Assembly (NCBI RefSeq): GCF_046614675.1
Contig: NZ_JBKKJT010000002.1
Location: 763,795 to 827,794 of the forward strand
DNA length: 64,000 nt
DNA from: Chryseobacterium cupriresistens
GTDB lineage: Bacteria; Bacteroidota; Bacteroidia; Flavobacteriales; Weeksellaceae
Direction: 5' to 3'
The notes under the pieces were generated by a model that saw only the letters and a program-made list of their open reading frames with translations, did not search any database and had not been told where the DNA came from. The position numbers were made by a program, and so were the translations under genes. Of this stretch, positions 41,590 through 49,300 are shown in pieces (position 1 is the stretch's first letter; each line of letters starts with the position of its first letter).

Positions 41590-42119
41590 TAACAATACGA
41601 AAAGAAGAAAAAGAAGATCATCAAAAGGTCTTTCAGCTGACGGAAGAAGCTTTCAGAGAAATGGAATACAGTAATCATCAGGAACAGTTTCTGGTAGAAA
41701 AACTAAGACGTTCAGAAGCTTTCATCCCGGAATTATCATTGGTGGCCGAAGATGAAAAGGGTAGAATTGCAGGACATATTCTGTTTACTAAAATTAAAAT
41801 TGTCAATGAAGAAAAATCGTTTGAATCCCTTGCACTGGCACCTGTTTCCGTAAAACCTGAGTTCCAGAATCAGGGAATCGGAACGAAACTGATTCTGGAA
41901 GGACATCGAATTGCCAAAGAATTAGGATATGAATCTGTAATCCTTATCGGACATGAAAAATATTATCCGCGCTTTGGTTACAAAAAAACAAGTAATTTTG
42001 GAATTTCTTTTCCATTTGATATTCCGGAAGAAAACGGAATGGCTGTAGAATTGGTAAAAGACGGATTAAAAGATAAAAAAGGAGTGGTAAAATACCCTCA
42101 TGAATTTGGAATAGACTAA
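41586..42119 (+). CDS. GNAT acetyltransferase (YhbS-like)
   Basis: A 177-residue enzyme. The segment LAPVSVKPEFQNQGIGTKLI carries the acetyl-CoA motif, and ESVILIGHEKYYPRFGYKK is the diagnostic segment of YhbS-like acetyltransferases. The substrate is unknown. It begins in the stop codon of the preceding acetyltransferase gene and precedes nadE by 12 bases, so it lies in an LRR-GNAT-GNAT-nadE transcription unit. Confidence 0.85.
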   Translation: MITIRKEEKEDHQKVFQLTEEAFREMEYSNHQEQFLVEKLRRSEAFIPELSLVAEDEKGRIAGHILFTKIKIVNEEKSFESLALAPVSVKPEFQNQGIGTKLILEGHRIAKELGYESVILIGHEKYYPRFGYKKTSNFGISFPFDIPEENGMAVELVKDGLKDKKGVVKYPHEFGID

Positions 42120-42131
42120 AAAATATAAATA

Positions 42132-42923
42132 ATGCAGACACAAAAAGTAATAGATCATATTGTAAGCTGGTTAAAGGATTATGCTACAAATGCTAAAGTA
42201 AACGGATATGTAATCGGAGTTTCCGGAGGTGTAGATTCCGGAGTAGTTTCTACTTTAGCAGCAATGACAGGCATGAAAACATTACTAATCGGAATGCCGA
42301 TCCGTCAGAAAGCTGATCAGGTAGATCGTGCACAGGATCATATGAATGATCTTAAATCCAGATTTCCCAATGTAGAAACAATATCTGTAAATCTGACCCC
42401 GGCCTTTGAAGAGATCTATAAAACCTTCCATGTAAATGATGAGGTGTATCCCAATGAGAATTTGACTTTTGCCAACACAAGAGCACGTCTCAGAATGCTT
42501 ACACTTTATTATTACGGACAGCTGAACGGGCTTCTTGTTTGTGGAACAGGAAACAAAGTAGAAGATTTCGGAATTGGATTTTATACAAAATATGGAGATG
42601 GTGGGGTAGATGTTTCACCTATTGCAGATCTTTATAAAACTGAAGTATATGAACTTGCTAAAGGATTAAATCTTATCAAAAGCATTCAGGAGGCTATTCC
42701 TACCGATGGACTTTGGGATACGGAAAGAACAGATGAACAACAGATTGGTGCAAGTTATCCGGAACTGGAAAAAATCCAGAAAGAATACGGAACGAAAACG
42801 GCTGAAGATTACGAAGGGAGAGATAAGGAAGTGTTCCTGATCTTCGACAGAATGCATAAAGCTGCCAGACATAAGATGGATCCTATCCCGGTTTGCGATA
42901 TTCCTGAAGAATGGAGAGCATAA
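42132..42923 (+). CDS. nadE: NAD(+) synthase
   Basis: A 263-residue ammonia-type NAD synthetase that amidates deamido-NAD in the last step of NAD synthesis. The PP-loop SGGVDSG is at residues 31-37. The segments ENLTFANTRARLRMLTLYYYG and CGTGNKVEDFGIGFYTKYGDG bind ATP and deamido-NAD. No glutaminase domain is present, so it should use ammonia. It lies 12 bases after the acetyltransferase gene; gldB lies close by on the other strand. Confidence 0.94.
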   Translation: MQTQKVIDHIVSWLKDYATNAKVNGYVIGVSGGVDSGVVSTLAAMTGMKTLLIGMPIRQKADQVDRAQDHMNDLKSRFPNVETISVNLTPAFEEIYKTFHVNDEVYPNENLTFANTRARLRMLTLYYYGQLNGLLVCGTGNKVEDFGIGFYTKYGDGGVDVSPIADLYKTEVYELAKGLNLIKSIQEAIPTDGLWDTERTDEQQIGASYPELEKIQKEYGTKTAEDYEGRDKEVFLIFDRMHKAARHKMDPIPVCDIPEEWRA

Positions 42924-42975
42924 CAATACTATTCATTGGTAAGCTGACTAATACATCATATAGTAAATAATAGTT

Positions 42976-43479
42976 ATGAACGGAAAAATAAGATCTGTAT
43001 TTTTTATATGTCTGGGACTCCTTTTCGGAATGTCTGTAATGTATGTCTACAGAAACTTTATTGAAAATAAGAAAGATCGGTCAGATTCTGTAAAAAAAGA
43101 AGCAGTGAGTTACGGAAGTACTTCTTCCGATGGAAGTTCATCTGGTCAGGTTTCTATAGATCAGCTTACAGAGGAGAAAATGGTAATCAGCTATGTAAAG
43201 CAAAATCATAAGCTTCCGGATTATTATATCACTAAAAAAGAAGCAAGGAAACAAGGTTGGAATCCTTCTCAAGGAAATCTTTGTGATGTACTACCTGGAA
43301 AAGCTATCGGCGGAGATCAATTCGGAAACAGGGAAGGACGTTTGCCATATGGAGAAAAGTACTTTGAAGCAGATGTAAACTATCATTGTGGTGGAAGAAA
43401 TGCTGACCGTATCATCTACACTCAAAATGGTGACGTTTATCTTACCAAAAACCATTATAAAAGTTTTGAAAAACAATAA
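42976..43479 (+). CDS. barnase-type ribonuclease, membrane-anchored or exported
   Basis: A 167-residue protein. Residues 1-24 form a signal or anchor segment (VFFICLGLLFGMSVMYVY), followed by a serine- and glycine-rich linker and a barnase-like catalytic domain from about residue 68. Barnase landmarks are complete: WNPSQGNL at the fold entry, the general base Glu in FEADVNY, Arg in CGGRNADR, and His in TKNHYKSF. It should cleave RNA without metal, probably after guanosine. An unusual cysteine precedes GGRN. A barstar-like inhibitor gene lies 540 bases downstream, separated by a GIY-YIG cassette. The target could be external RNA or a rival cell. Confidence 0.87.
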   Translation: MNGKIRSVFFICLGLLFGMSVMYVYRNFIENKKDRSDSVKKEAVSYGSTSSDGSSSGQVSIDQLTEEKMVISYVKQNHKLPDYYITKKEARKQGWNPSQGNLCDVLPGKAIGGDQFGNREGRLPYGEKYFEADVNYHCGGRNADRIIYTQNGDVYLTKNHYKSFEKQ

Positions 43480-43496
43480 TGTGTAAATAGCATCAG

Positions 43497-43530
43497 GTCA
43501 TTGCGAGGAACGAAGTGACGAAGCAATCTC
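43497..43530 (+). repeat. left inverted repeat of the GIY-YIG cassette
   Basis: It reads from CATTGCGAGGAACGAAG to GACGAAGCAATCTC. Its reverse complement matches the copy at 43852-43885 at 28 of 34 positions. ATTGC and GCAAT at its ends can also pair within one copy. Confidence 0.8.
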
Positions 43531-43544
43531 TAAAATAACTACAG

Positions 43545-43853
43545 ATGAAAGCAGGTTTTGTCTACATTATGACGAATAAAAATCATACTACTCTTTACAC
43601 AGGAGTGACTTCAAATCTGCCTAAACGTGTTCAACAGCATAAAGAATCATATTATTCTCAAAGCTTTACTTCAAGATATAATTTATATATATTGGTATAC
43701 TGGGAATCCTTTCAGGAAATAGGTGATGCTAAATATAGAGAAAAACAAATAAAAGCAGGTTCCAGGCAAAAGAAACTGGATTTAATCAATAGTATAAACC
43801 CTGATTGGAATGATCTTGCGGAGGATGTTGAAGATATTATGGATGTTTTCTGA
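43545..43853 (+). CDS. GIY-YIG nuclease family protein
   Basis: A 102-residue single-domain protein of the small GIY-YIG nuclease family. The signature reads GFVYIMTN and TLYTGVTSNLPKRVQQH, where the GIY and YIG triplets appear as VYI and YTG. The catalytic arginine is in PKRVQQHK, and a conserved glutamate lies in REKQIKAGSRQKKLDLI. The C-terminus is acidic (DLAEDVEDIMDVF). Such nucleases are related to UvrC and homing endonucleases, but this group has no proven role. The stop codon TGA (43851-43853) overlaps the right inverted repeat, so gene and repeat appear to be one unit. Confidence 0.87.
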   Translation: MKAGFVYIMTNKNHTTLYTGVTSNLPKRVQQHKESYYSQSFTSRYNLYILVYWESFQEIGDAKYREKQIKAGSRQKKLDLINSINPDWNDLAEDVEDIMDVF

Positions 43854-43885
43854 GATTGCTTCGTCGCTAAGCTTCTCGCAATGGC
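43852..43885 (-). repeat. right inverted repeat of the GIY-YIG cassette
   Basis: It reads from GAGATTGCTTCGTCG to CTCGCAATGGC and is the inverted partner of 43497-43530. It shares the last two bases of the nuclease gene stop codon. Confidence 0.8.
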
Positions 43886-43895
43886 TAGTGCATAA

Positions 43896-43928
43896 TTTGT
43901 ATTTAAGGGGTGATAAGTCGTAATTTTG
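43896..43928 (+). promoter_or_regulatory. Bacteroidota promoter for the barstar-like gene
   Basis: TTTG (43896-43899), a 21-base spacer and TAATTTTG (43921-43928) fit the consensus. It lies just after the cassette and 90 bases before the inhibitor start, so the inhibitor can be made independently of the RNase gene. A 25-codon frame (43945-44022) between them overlaps the inhibitor start by four bases. Confidence 0.55.
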
Positions 43929-44018
43929 AAAAATAAAATATTGTATGAGTGGCTCTGAAAAGATCCGCAAAAAATGCAAGACTTTTTTAATCAATAAAAA
44001 TTGGAAATTTAATTCAAT

Positions 44019-44330
44019 ATGAAGACAGTATATATAGATTTTACGGACATAGGTGACTATGAAGATTTTTACGCCCAGCTCAAGGAGAAAATTCAGCTTC
44101 CTGAGCATTTTGGGGATAATCTTGATGCCCTTTTTGATACCATCACCGGTAGTCTGGAAATGCCGCTCCATTTAGAATTCGTCAACATGACTGTAGATCA
44201 GCTGGAAATTTTTGAAGACCTGCTGACTACTCTGGAAGATGCGGAAGAAGAAGTTGAAGAATTTAGTTTTAGCTACTATCTTGAGCAGTACGAAGACGAA
44301 GATGATGATGTAGAATCTGAAGAAGAATAA
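44019..44330 (+). CDS. barstar family ribonuclease inhibitor
   Basis: A 103-residue cytosolic protein. The barstar core is visible in LKEKIQLPEHFGDNLDALFD followed by ITGSLEMPLHLEF. The two aspartates that dock into the barnase active site (D35 and D39 in B. amyloliquefaciens barstar) align with LDAL and FDTI. The last 30 residues are extremely acidic (YEDEDDDVESEEE), an addition compared with classical barstar. It should neutralise the RNase at 42976 in the cytoplasm. A promoter of its own lies upstream, and a terminator follows directly. Confidence 0.87.
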   Translation: MKTVYIDFTDIGDYEDFYAQLKEKIQLPEHFGDNLDALFDTITGSLEMPLHLEFVNMTVDQLEIFEDLLTTLEDAEEEVEEFSFSYYLEQYEDEDDDVESEEE

Positions 44331-44335
44331 AAAAT

Positions 44336-44369
44336 AAAGGTTGTCCCAATACAGGAGACAGCCTTTTTT
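44336..44369 (+). terminator. terminator of the barstar-like gene
   Basis: Ten-base arms, with one G-U pair that forms in plus-strand RNA (AAAGGTTGTC and GACAGCCTTT), are followed by a T run. It lies 6 bases past the stop. Confidence 0.8.
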
Positions 44370-44417
44370 ATGCTGATCCTTATTCTATAGTATTCAAATC
44401 TTTATTCCTTATCATAC

Positions 44418-44450
44418 AAACCTAACAGGTTTTCAAAACCTGTTAGGTTT
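44418..44450. repeat. perfect 33-base palindromic repeat (AACCTAACAGG type)
   Basis: Sixteen-base arms (AAACCTAACAGGTTTT and complement) flank a single C. I recall this palindrome as a unit found in many flavobacterial intergenic regions. It lies between barstar and cdd; no T run supports a terminator role. Confidence 0.6.
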
Positions 44451-44606
44451 CTTATTTTATTTCACTGTAACGTTTATTCAGGATGAGCCGATGTGAACTT
44501 TTTGCTTCGCAGCCTGTAAAAGCTTCAAACTTGAACAGGGTTTAAAATATTAAGTTTACTTTAGTTAAAAATCTCATCTTTTGGTCAATTTGCTATCTCG
44601 CTTTAG

Positions 44607-45089
44607 TTACAAAAACGTCGAATCAAAATAAAAAGGAAGCAGATCTTTCACGGCATGCACTTTTACAACCTCCTCATTCATGCTAGAGAAATAAAGGTCG
44701 ATATTTTCATTCTGCTTGGTCTCGTACTCAATTAAACTCTGGCGGCATGCTCCACATGGAGGAATTGGTGGGTTTTTCTCATGAAACTCTTTCGGACCTC
44801 CTACTACAAAGATCTTTTTTATTTTCACATCCGGAAAGTTGGCAGCTACCCAAAAAACAGTCGTTCTTTCTGCACACAATCCTGACGGATAGGCTGCATT
44901 CTCCTGATTGTTCCCGGAATAGATTTCTCCGTTTTCCAGTAATACGGAACATCCTACCAAAAATTGAGAATAAGGTGCATAAGCATTCTCACGAGCTTCT
45001 TTGGCTCTTTCAAATAATTGTTTTTCTATATCGCTCAGCTCACTGCTATTTTTAAAATATTCGTAACCGATCTGTATGTCTTTTTTCAT
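44607..45089 (-). CDS. cdd: cytidine deaminase
   Basis: A 160-residue zinc enzyme that deaminates cytidine and deoxycytidine in pyrimidine salvage. The catalytic motif is present as CAERT, with the cysteine and glutamate as ligand and proton shuttle, and the second zinc pair is in PPCGACRQ. The opening ARENAYAPYSQFLVGCSVLL is typical of the homotetrameric form. It is divergent from the old yellow enzyme gene. The 276 bases between this gene and barstar hold a terminator and a palindromic repeat. Confidence 0.93.
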   Translation of the reverse strand: MKKDIQIGYEYFKNSSELSDIEKQLFERAKEARENAYAPYSQFLVGCSVLLENGEIYSGNNQENAAYPSGLCAERTTVFWVAANFPDVKIKKIFVVGGPKEFHEKNPPIPPCGACRQSLIEYETKQNENIDLYFSSMNEEVVKVHAVKDLLPFYFDSTFL

Positions 45090-45188
45090 ATATTGTCAAC
45101 TAAAAAAGGGGGGTAAAATTAGTTCTTTTTAATGAAGTGGGCAATATTTATTCTTCCCCTGAAAAGTTCAATTTTTTAATGGTTAAAA

Positions 45189-46241
45189 ATGTTATACACA
45201 CCGATAAAATTCAGAAATATAGAGTTGAAAAACAGATGGGTAATGTCACCCATGTGTATGTATTCATGTGAAAACGGAGAGGCTAACGACTTCCATTTTG
45301 TACACTACGGAAGCAGATCGCAGGGCGGTACAGGTCTTTTGATGGTAGAAGCGACAGGAGTAGAACCCAAAGGAAGAATTACCAATCACTGCATGGGAAT
45401 CTGGAATGATGAACAGGCAGCGAAACTGCAAAGAATCGTAGAATTTGTACACAAAAATTCAGAAAGTAAAATAGGAATCCAGCTGGCTCATGCCGGAAGA
45501 AAAGGATCAACATGGAATAATATACAGATTCCTGTGGAAGAAGGTTGGGAAACTGTAGCTCCAAGCCCTATTCCTTATCACCCTACGGAAAGAATTCCTC
45601 ATGTACTGGGTACAGATGAGGTAAAGGAGATTGTTCAGAATTTTAAAAAAGCAGCCCGAAGAGCTGTAAAAGCAGGATTTGATATCATCGAAATTCATGG
45701 AGCTCACGGATATTTGATCCATCAGTTTCTGTCGCCGCTTTCCAATATCCGAACGGATGAATATGGAGGCAGTTTTGAAAACAGAATCAGATTTCTGATC
45801 GAAATTGTAGATGCTGTTAATGAAGAACTGGACGAAAATACTGCCCTTTTTGTAAGGATTTCAGGAACGGAATATGCTGACAATGGCTGGGATATTCAGA
45901 GTAGTGTAGCGCTGGCAAAAATTTTAAAAGAGCATTCCGTAGACCTTGTAGATGTATCCAGCGGTGGAAATATTCATGGAGCGAAAATTCCGGTTTTCGA
46001 TGGTTATCAGGTTCCTTTTTCTTCGCAGGTGAGAAATGAGGCTGAAGTGAAGACAGGTGCGGTAGGATTGATTACCAGGGTAGAACAAGCCGAAGAAATC
46101 CTTCAGCAAGGGGATGCTGATCTTATTTTCGTAGCACGGGAGATTCTTAGAAATCCTTATATTGCTGTTCAGGGATCTTTTGAAATGAAAGAAGACTGCT
46201 TTTTTCCGCATCAGTATACCAGAGCCAAAATCTCTTCTTAG
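45189..46241 (+). CDS. NADPH dehydrogenase, old yellow enzyme family (YqjM/NamA-like)
   Basis: A 350-residue FMN-dependent ene reductase of the YqjM type. Diagnostic segments are KNRWVMSPMCMYSCENG (with the cysteine that tunes FMN), IGIQLAHAGRKGST, IEIHGAHGYLIHQFLSPLSN and the closing REILRNPYIAVQ. It reduces activated alkenes with NADPH. The physiological substrate is unknown, and oxidative or electrophile stress is the usual proposal. It is 28 bases upstream of a small DUF2752 gene and may be co-transcribed with it. Confidence 0.93.
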   Translation: MLYTPIKFRNIELKNRWVMSPMCMYSCENGEANDFHFVHYGSRSQGGTGLLMVEATGVEPKGRITNHCMGIWNDEQAAKLQRIVEFVHKNSESKIGIQLAHAGRKGSTWNNIQIPVEEGWETVAPSPIPYHPTERIPHVLGTDEVKEIVQNFKKAARRAVKAGFDIIEIHGAHGYLIHQFLSPLSNIRTDEYGGSFENRIRFLIEIVDAVNEELDENTALFVRISGTEYADNGWDIQSSVALAKILKEHSVDLVDVSSGGNIHGAKIPVFDGYQVPFSSQVRNEAEVKTGAVGLITRVEQAEEILQQGDADLIFVAREILRNPYIAVQGSFEMKEDCFFPHQYTRAKISS

Positions 46242-46269
46242 TGAACCCAATAATCTGAAAACCACAGGA

Positions 46270-46548
46270 ATGAATATTGATGATTTCATGCTTACCTGCC
46301 CCAGTAAAAAATTCCTTGGGGTAGAATGTCTGGGATGTGGTGCTCAGAGAGCGATTCTATTGGTATTTGAAGGGAAGTTTTCGGAAGCGTTTCAAATGTA
46401 TCCGGCTGTATACACTTTATTATTATTCTTTTTGATCCTTGGGGTAAGTTTTATCGATAGAAAAAGAAAATACAGTAAAATTTTAATGATTATGGTGGTC
46501 GTTAACCTGATTATTATGGTAATCGGGTATATGTACAAACATTGTTAA
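46270..46548 (+). CDS. DUF2752 membrane protein
   Basis: A 92-residue protein. The DUF2752 signature is clear in CPSKKFLGVECLGCGAQRA, with its cysteine pattern C...C.GCG.QRA. Two transmembrane helices follow (TLLLFFLILGVSFI and ILMIMVVVNLIIMVIGYM). Function unknown; family members are common in Bacteroidota and cyanobacteria. It follows the old yellow enzyme gene by 28 bases. Confidence 0.87.
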   Translation: MNIDDFMLTCPSKKFLGVECLGCGAQRAILLVFEGKFSEAFQMYPAVYTLLLFFLILGVSFIDRKRKYSKILMIMVVVNLIIMVIGYMYKHC

Positions 46549-46757
46549 TTATTAGAATCAACGGTAACCGTTTGATTATTAGCTGATTTTGTGTTTTGAT
46601 CTTCTTTGGTGTTATGTGGAAAAATTTTAATAAAAAATATAATTTATTAGATTAAAATTCCTGTATTGTTTTGTTGTGTAGAATTTTAAAATGTCGTAGA
46701 ACTACTACAATTTATGAAACAGTGCCTTAAAAACTTTTTAAATTAGAACATGAACTT

Positions 46758-46765
46758 TATCTTTG
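46758..46765 (+). promoter_or_regulatory. Bacteroidota -7 promoter box (TATCTTTG) for tssD
   Basis: It matches TAnnTTTG and lies 50 bases before the tssD start. It is the likely entry promoter of the T6SS island. Confidence 0.55.
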
Positions 46766-46815
46766 TTATATAAATCCTATAGCAGGGATCTCGTTAATGA
46801 TTAAAATTTAAGAAT

Positions 46816-47220
46816 ATGGCAGGAAATTCAAGAGGAATCTTAAAATTCAATGGAGGTGAAGGTCAGAAGTTGTTAAAGCTTAACTATAGTGTGTCAAGAT
46901 CTACAGATGTTTCAGGACGTGTAGCATCTGACCCGTCAAACGCATTGATCAAAGTAACAATTGAAGCAACAGAAAAATCTGATGTTTTAGAAAGTTTATT
47001 AAACAGTAAATACAAACCGACTAGCGGAGAAATCAATTTTAATAAATCTCACGAAGAAGGAACATTGATCTCTCTGAAATGGGAAAACGGATATGTAATC
47101 CAGCATGAAGTAGACTTTGATGCCATTGATAGCAATAATATGCTGATCAGCTTTGTAGTAAGTGCTGAAAGCATCACATATGGAAACTCATCTTATGACG
47201 GACTTTGGCCGATGAGCTAA
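46816..47220 (+). CDS. tssD: type VI secretion system tube protein TssD (Hcp)
   Basis: A 134-residue beta-barrel protein that matches the Bacteroidota T6SS iii tube protein: GILKFNGGEGQKLLKLNYSVSRSTD at the start, then GEINFNKSHEEGTLISLKWENG and the C-terminal ISFVVSAESITYGNSSY. Hexamers of Hcp stack to form the inner tube and are secreted. It is 147 bases upstream of vgrG, with a terminator hairpin between, so the tube protein can be expressed above the spike. No sheath gene (tssB/tssC) is in the window. Confidence 0.92.
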   Translation: MAGNSRGILKFNGGEGQKLLKLNYSVSRSTDVSGRVASDPSNALIKVTIEATEKSDVLESLLNSKYKPTSGEINFNKSHEEGTLISLKWENGYVIQHEVDFDAIDSNNMLISFVVSAESITYGNSSYDGLWPMS

Positions 47221-47240
47221 GTCTTTCATGAGCCAGAAAT

Positions 47241-47272
47241 AAAAGACTGTCCTTACAAGACGGTCTTTTTTT
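47241..47272 (+). terminator. attenuating terminator between tssD and vgrG
   Basis: Stem AAAGACTGTC/GACGGTCTTT with one U-G pair and a seven-base loop, followed by a T run. It would cap most tssD transcripts and let a minority continue into vgrG. Confidence 0.75.
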
Positions 47273-47367
47273 ACCTAGGACTATATTCTGCAGGATTTTT
47301 GTTTTTAATTTTTAAACTCTCTTTCTGTTGAATAATCGTTTAAAAAACAAATCAAATCACTAAAAAT

Positions 47368-49299
47368 ATGTCAAATACACCTGGAAACTCACAAGCGGCG
47401 TCTTTTCGTCCGACGCAGAATGCAGATGGTATTTCCGAAAACCATCACACAGGTATCAACCGTCTGGTAAAGCTTTCTCTTGTCATAGAAGGGAAAATTA
47501 TCAAGTACTACAAGCATTTCAAGCTTAAACAAAGTACCAGACGACATCACGAATTTACACTGACACTGGCACACGATACCCTGGGAGACAGACAGACCCA
47601 CTCACTGGAGGAAGCTAATAAATTTCTCGGAAAAAGACTTACGGCGGTTATTTCCTATAAAGATATAGATAACAGTCCGGAACGAACTTTTGTGGGGGTG
47701 ATTACCGGAGTAGGATTCAGTCAGGAGCATATGAGCCTGGGAAATATTGTACTTACAGGGTACAGTCCGACCATCCTTCTTGACGGAGCACCGCACATCC
47801 AGAGTTTTGGAGGAAGCCAGCCGGTTAATATCGGAATTATTGCAGAAGAAGTGATCAAACAGGGGATTGATAAAAGCCGTTTTGATATCAGGGTAGATGC
47901 CAATAATTTTTCTCAGATCATCTATAGCAGCCAGTATGATGAAACCCATTATAACTATCTGGCAAGAATGGCTGAAGCGTATGGTGAACAATTCTACTAC
48001 GATGGTGAAGTTTTACATTTCGGAAAACTGCCCGCTCAGAATAAACCTATTACCCTTACGTACGGAAGCAGCGCCAACGAAATTAAAGTTGAGCTGAAAG
48101 CGGTACACACCAAACCACAATTCTACGGTTATAACAGTAATAAAAATGAAAAGCTGACTTCAGGGTCTACACCCATCAAACACGTAAGTGATCTTGCAAA
48201 AACAGCATACAGTCATAACGACACTATTTATAAGACTCCGGCTCTGCAGATTGCTCCCATTAAAGCAACTACACATCTGGATGTGGAATACTCGCAGAAA
48301 AGTGCTTCAGGAAGTGAAGCGGTGAATGTTTTTTCTGTTTCAGGAAATACAACGGTTCCTTTCCTTCACCCGGGGTGCGTAGCAGACGTCCAGATGCGTA
48401 AACAGGATTCCAATGAAACCTCTTATTTCACAAGAATCATGATTACAGAATCAGAACATGAAATTGACACCATTGGTCATTATAAAGGAAGCTTCGTAGG
48501 AATAGCAGCAGATACAGGGTTTCTTCCAAAGCCGGAATACACCATTCCGAAGGCCGAGCCACAGACTGCCACTGTAATTTCCAATACAGATCCGGAAGGA
48601 CAAGGAAGAATCCAGGTAAGATTTGACTGGCAGACCAATGATACCACTCATTTTATCCGTATGATGAGCCCTGATGCCGGAGGAACAGATCAGATTACCC
48701 AAAACCGTGGATACGTAGCTATTCCGGAAGTGGGGGATCAGGTGATGGTTAATTTTGTGCACAGCCATCCGGACAGACCTTTTGTAATGGGAGGAATGTT
48801 CCATGGTGGAGTAGCGTTGGGAGGTGGTGTAAACAATCACCTTAAGTCTATTCAAACCAGAAGCGGAATCAGGATCCTGATGAATGATGAAGAAGGAAGT
48901 GTAACGATCCTTGACCCAAGCGGTAATACCTATTATATGGACGGACAGGGAAATATCAGTATGAAAGCACCTAAAAACTTTACATTGAATGCGGGTGACA
49001 ATATCAATATCACCGCTGGAAAAGAAATTTCTATAGGTGCAGGAGCAAGTATTACCAGTACCGCAAACGATAATATTGTTTCCATCGCAGGAAAAGATAT
49101 GAAACTTACGGCTTCGGGAGATATTACGGAAACTTCCGACACCAGAACGGAAATGATTGAAAAAGAATTCAAAAGACAATCTGAAACCTCCAATGAAATT
49201 GCAGGTGAAATTTCCATGTTCAGCGAGCTGGAAAATATGACCATGCAAAGCGGAAAGATTGTAGAATTCAACAGTGCTGAAAAATCAAAACTCTTCTGA
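47368..49299 (+). CDS. vgrG: type VI secretion system spike protein VgrG (TssI)
   Basis: A 643-residue spike protein. Residues 1-380 form the gp27-like base (HFKLKQSTRRHHEFTLTLAHDT and later YDETHYNYLARMAEAYGEQF). Residues about 400-480 form the gp5-like OB fold, with TDPEGQGRIQVRFDWQTND and GYVAIPEVGDQVMVNF. From about 490 a glycine-rich beta-helix follows (GSVTILDPSGNTYYMDGQGN ...), ending with a helical acidic tail. It carries effectors at the tip together with PAAR-like proteins. The next small gene starts one base past its stop. No fused catalytic domain is visible. Confidence 0.93.
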   Translation: MSNTPGNSQAASFRPTQNADGISENHHTGINRLVKLSLVIEGKIIKYYKHFKLKQSTRRHHEFTLTLAHDTLGDRQTHSLEEANKFLGKRLTAVISYKDIDNSPERTFVGVITGVGFSQEHMSLGNIVLTGYSPTILLDGAPHIQSFGGSQPVNIGIIAEEVIKQGIDKSRFDIRVDANNFSQIIYSSQYDETHYNYLARMAEAYGEQFYYDGEVLHFGKLPAQNKPITLTYGSSANEIKVELKAVHTKPQFYGYNSNKNEKLTSGSTPIKHVSDLAKTAYSHNDTIYKTPALQIAPIKATTHLDVEYSQKSASGSEAVNVFSVSGNTTVPFLHPGCVADVQMRKQDSNETSYFTRIMITESEHEIDTIGHYKGSFVGIAADTGFLPKPEYTIPKAEPQTATVISNTDPEGQGRIQVRFDWQTNDTTHFIRMMSPDAGGTDQITQNRGYVAIPEVGDQVMVNFVHSHPDRPFVMGGMFHGGVALGGGVNNHLKSIQTRSGIRILMNDEEGSVTILDPSGNTYYMDGQGNISMKAPKNFTLNAGDNINITAGKEISIGAGASITSTANDNIVSIAGKDMKLTASGDITETSDTRTEMIEKEFKRQSETSNEIAGEISMFSELENMTMQSGKIVEFNSAEKSKLF

Positions 49300-49300
49300 T

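Larger units (their letters stand above)
43497..43885 (+). mobile_element. candidate one-gene GIY-YIG mobile cassette
   Basis: A 389-base unit consists of two 34-base inverted repeats and a single GIY-YIG nuclease gene. It is inserted between a barnase-like gene and its barstar-like inhibitor gene, which are normally neighbours. The right repeat starts in the stop codon of the nuclease gene. No target-site duplication was identified with certainty. Mobility is inferred from structure; no transposase is encoded. Confidence 0.6.

Noticed and set aside
43945..44022. A 25-codon frame overlapping the barstar start (ATGA)
   Set aside because: It is too short to support as a gene; it may be a translational leader but has no clear ribosome-binding site or conservation evidence.
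43782..44171. A 129-codon minus-strand frame across the cassette edge and barstar start
   Set aside because: It overlaps the nuclease gene end, the right repeat and the barstar start, all of which have better support.
44418..44450. Palindrome considered as a CRISPR unit or terminator
   Set aside because: There is a single copy with no spacers, and no T run follows it.
48451..49248. A 265-codon open frame on the minus strand
   Set aside because: It is the shadow of vgrG, with a composition typical of the opposite strand and no motif.
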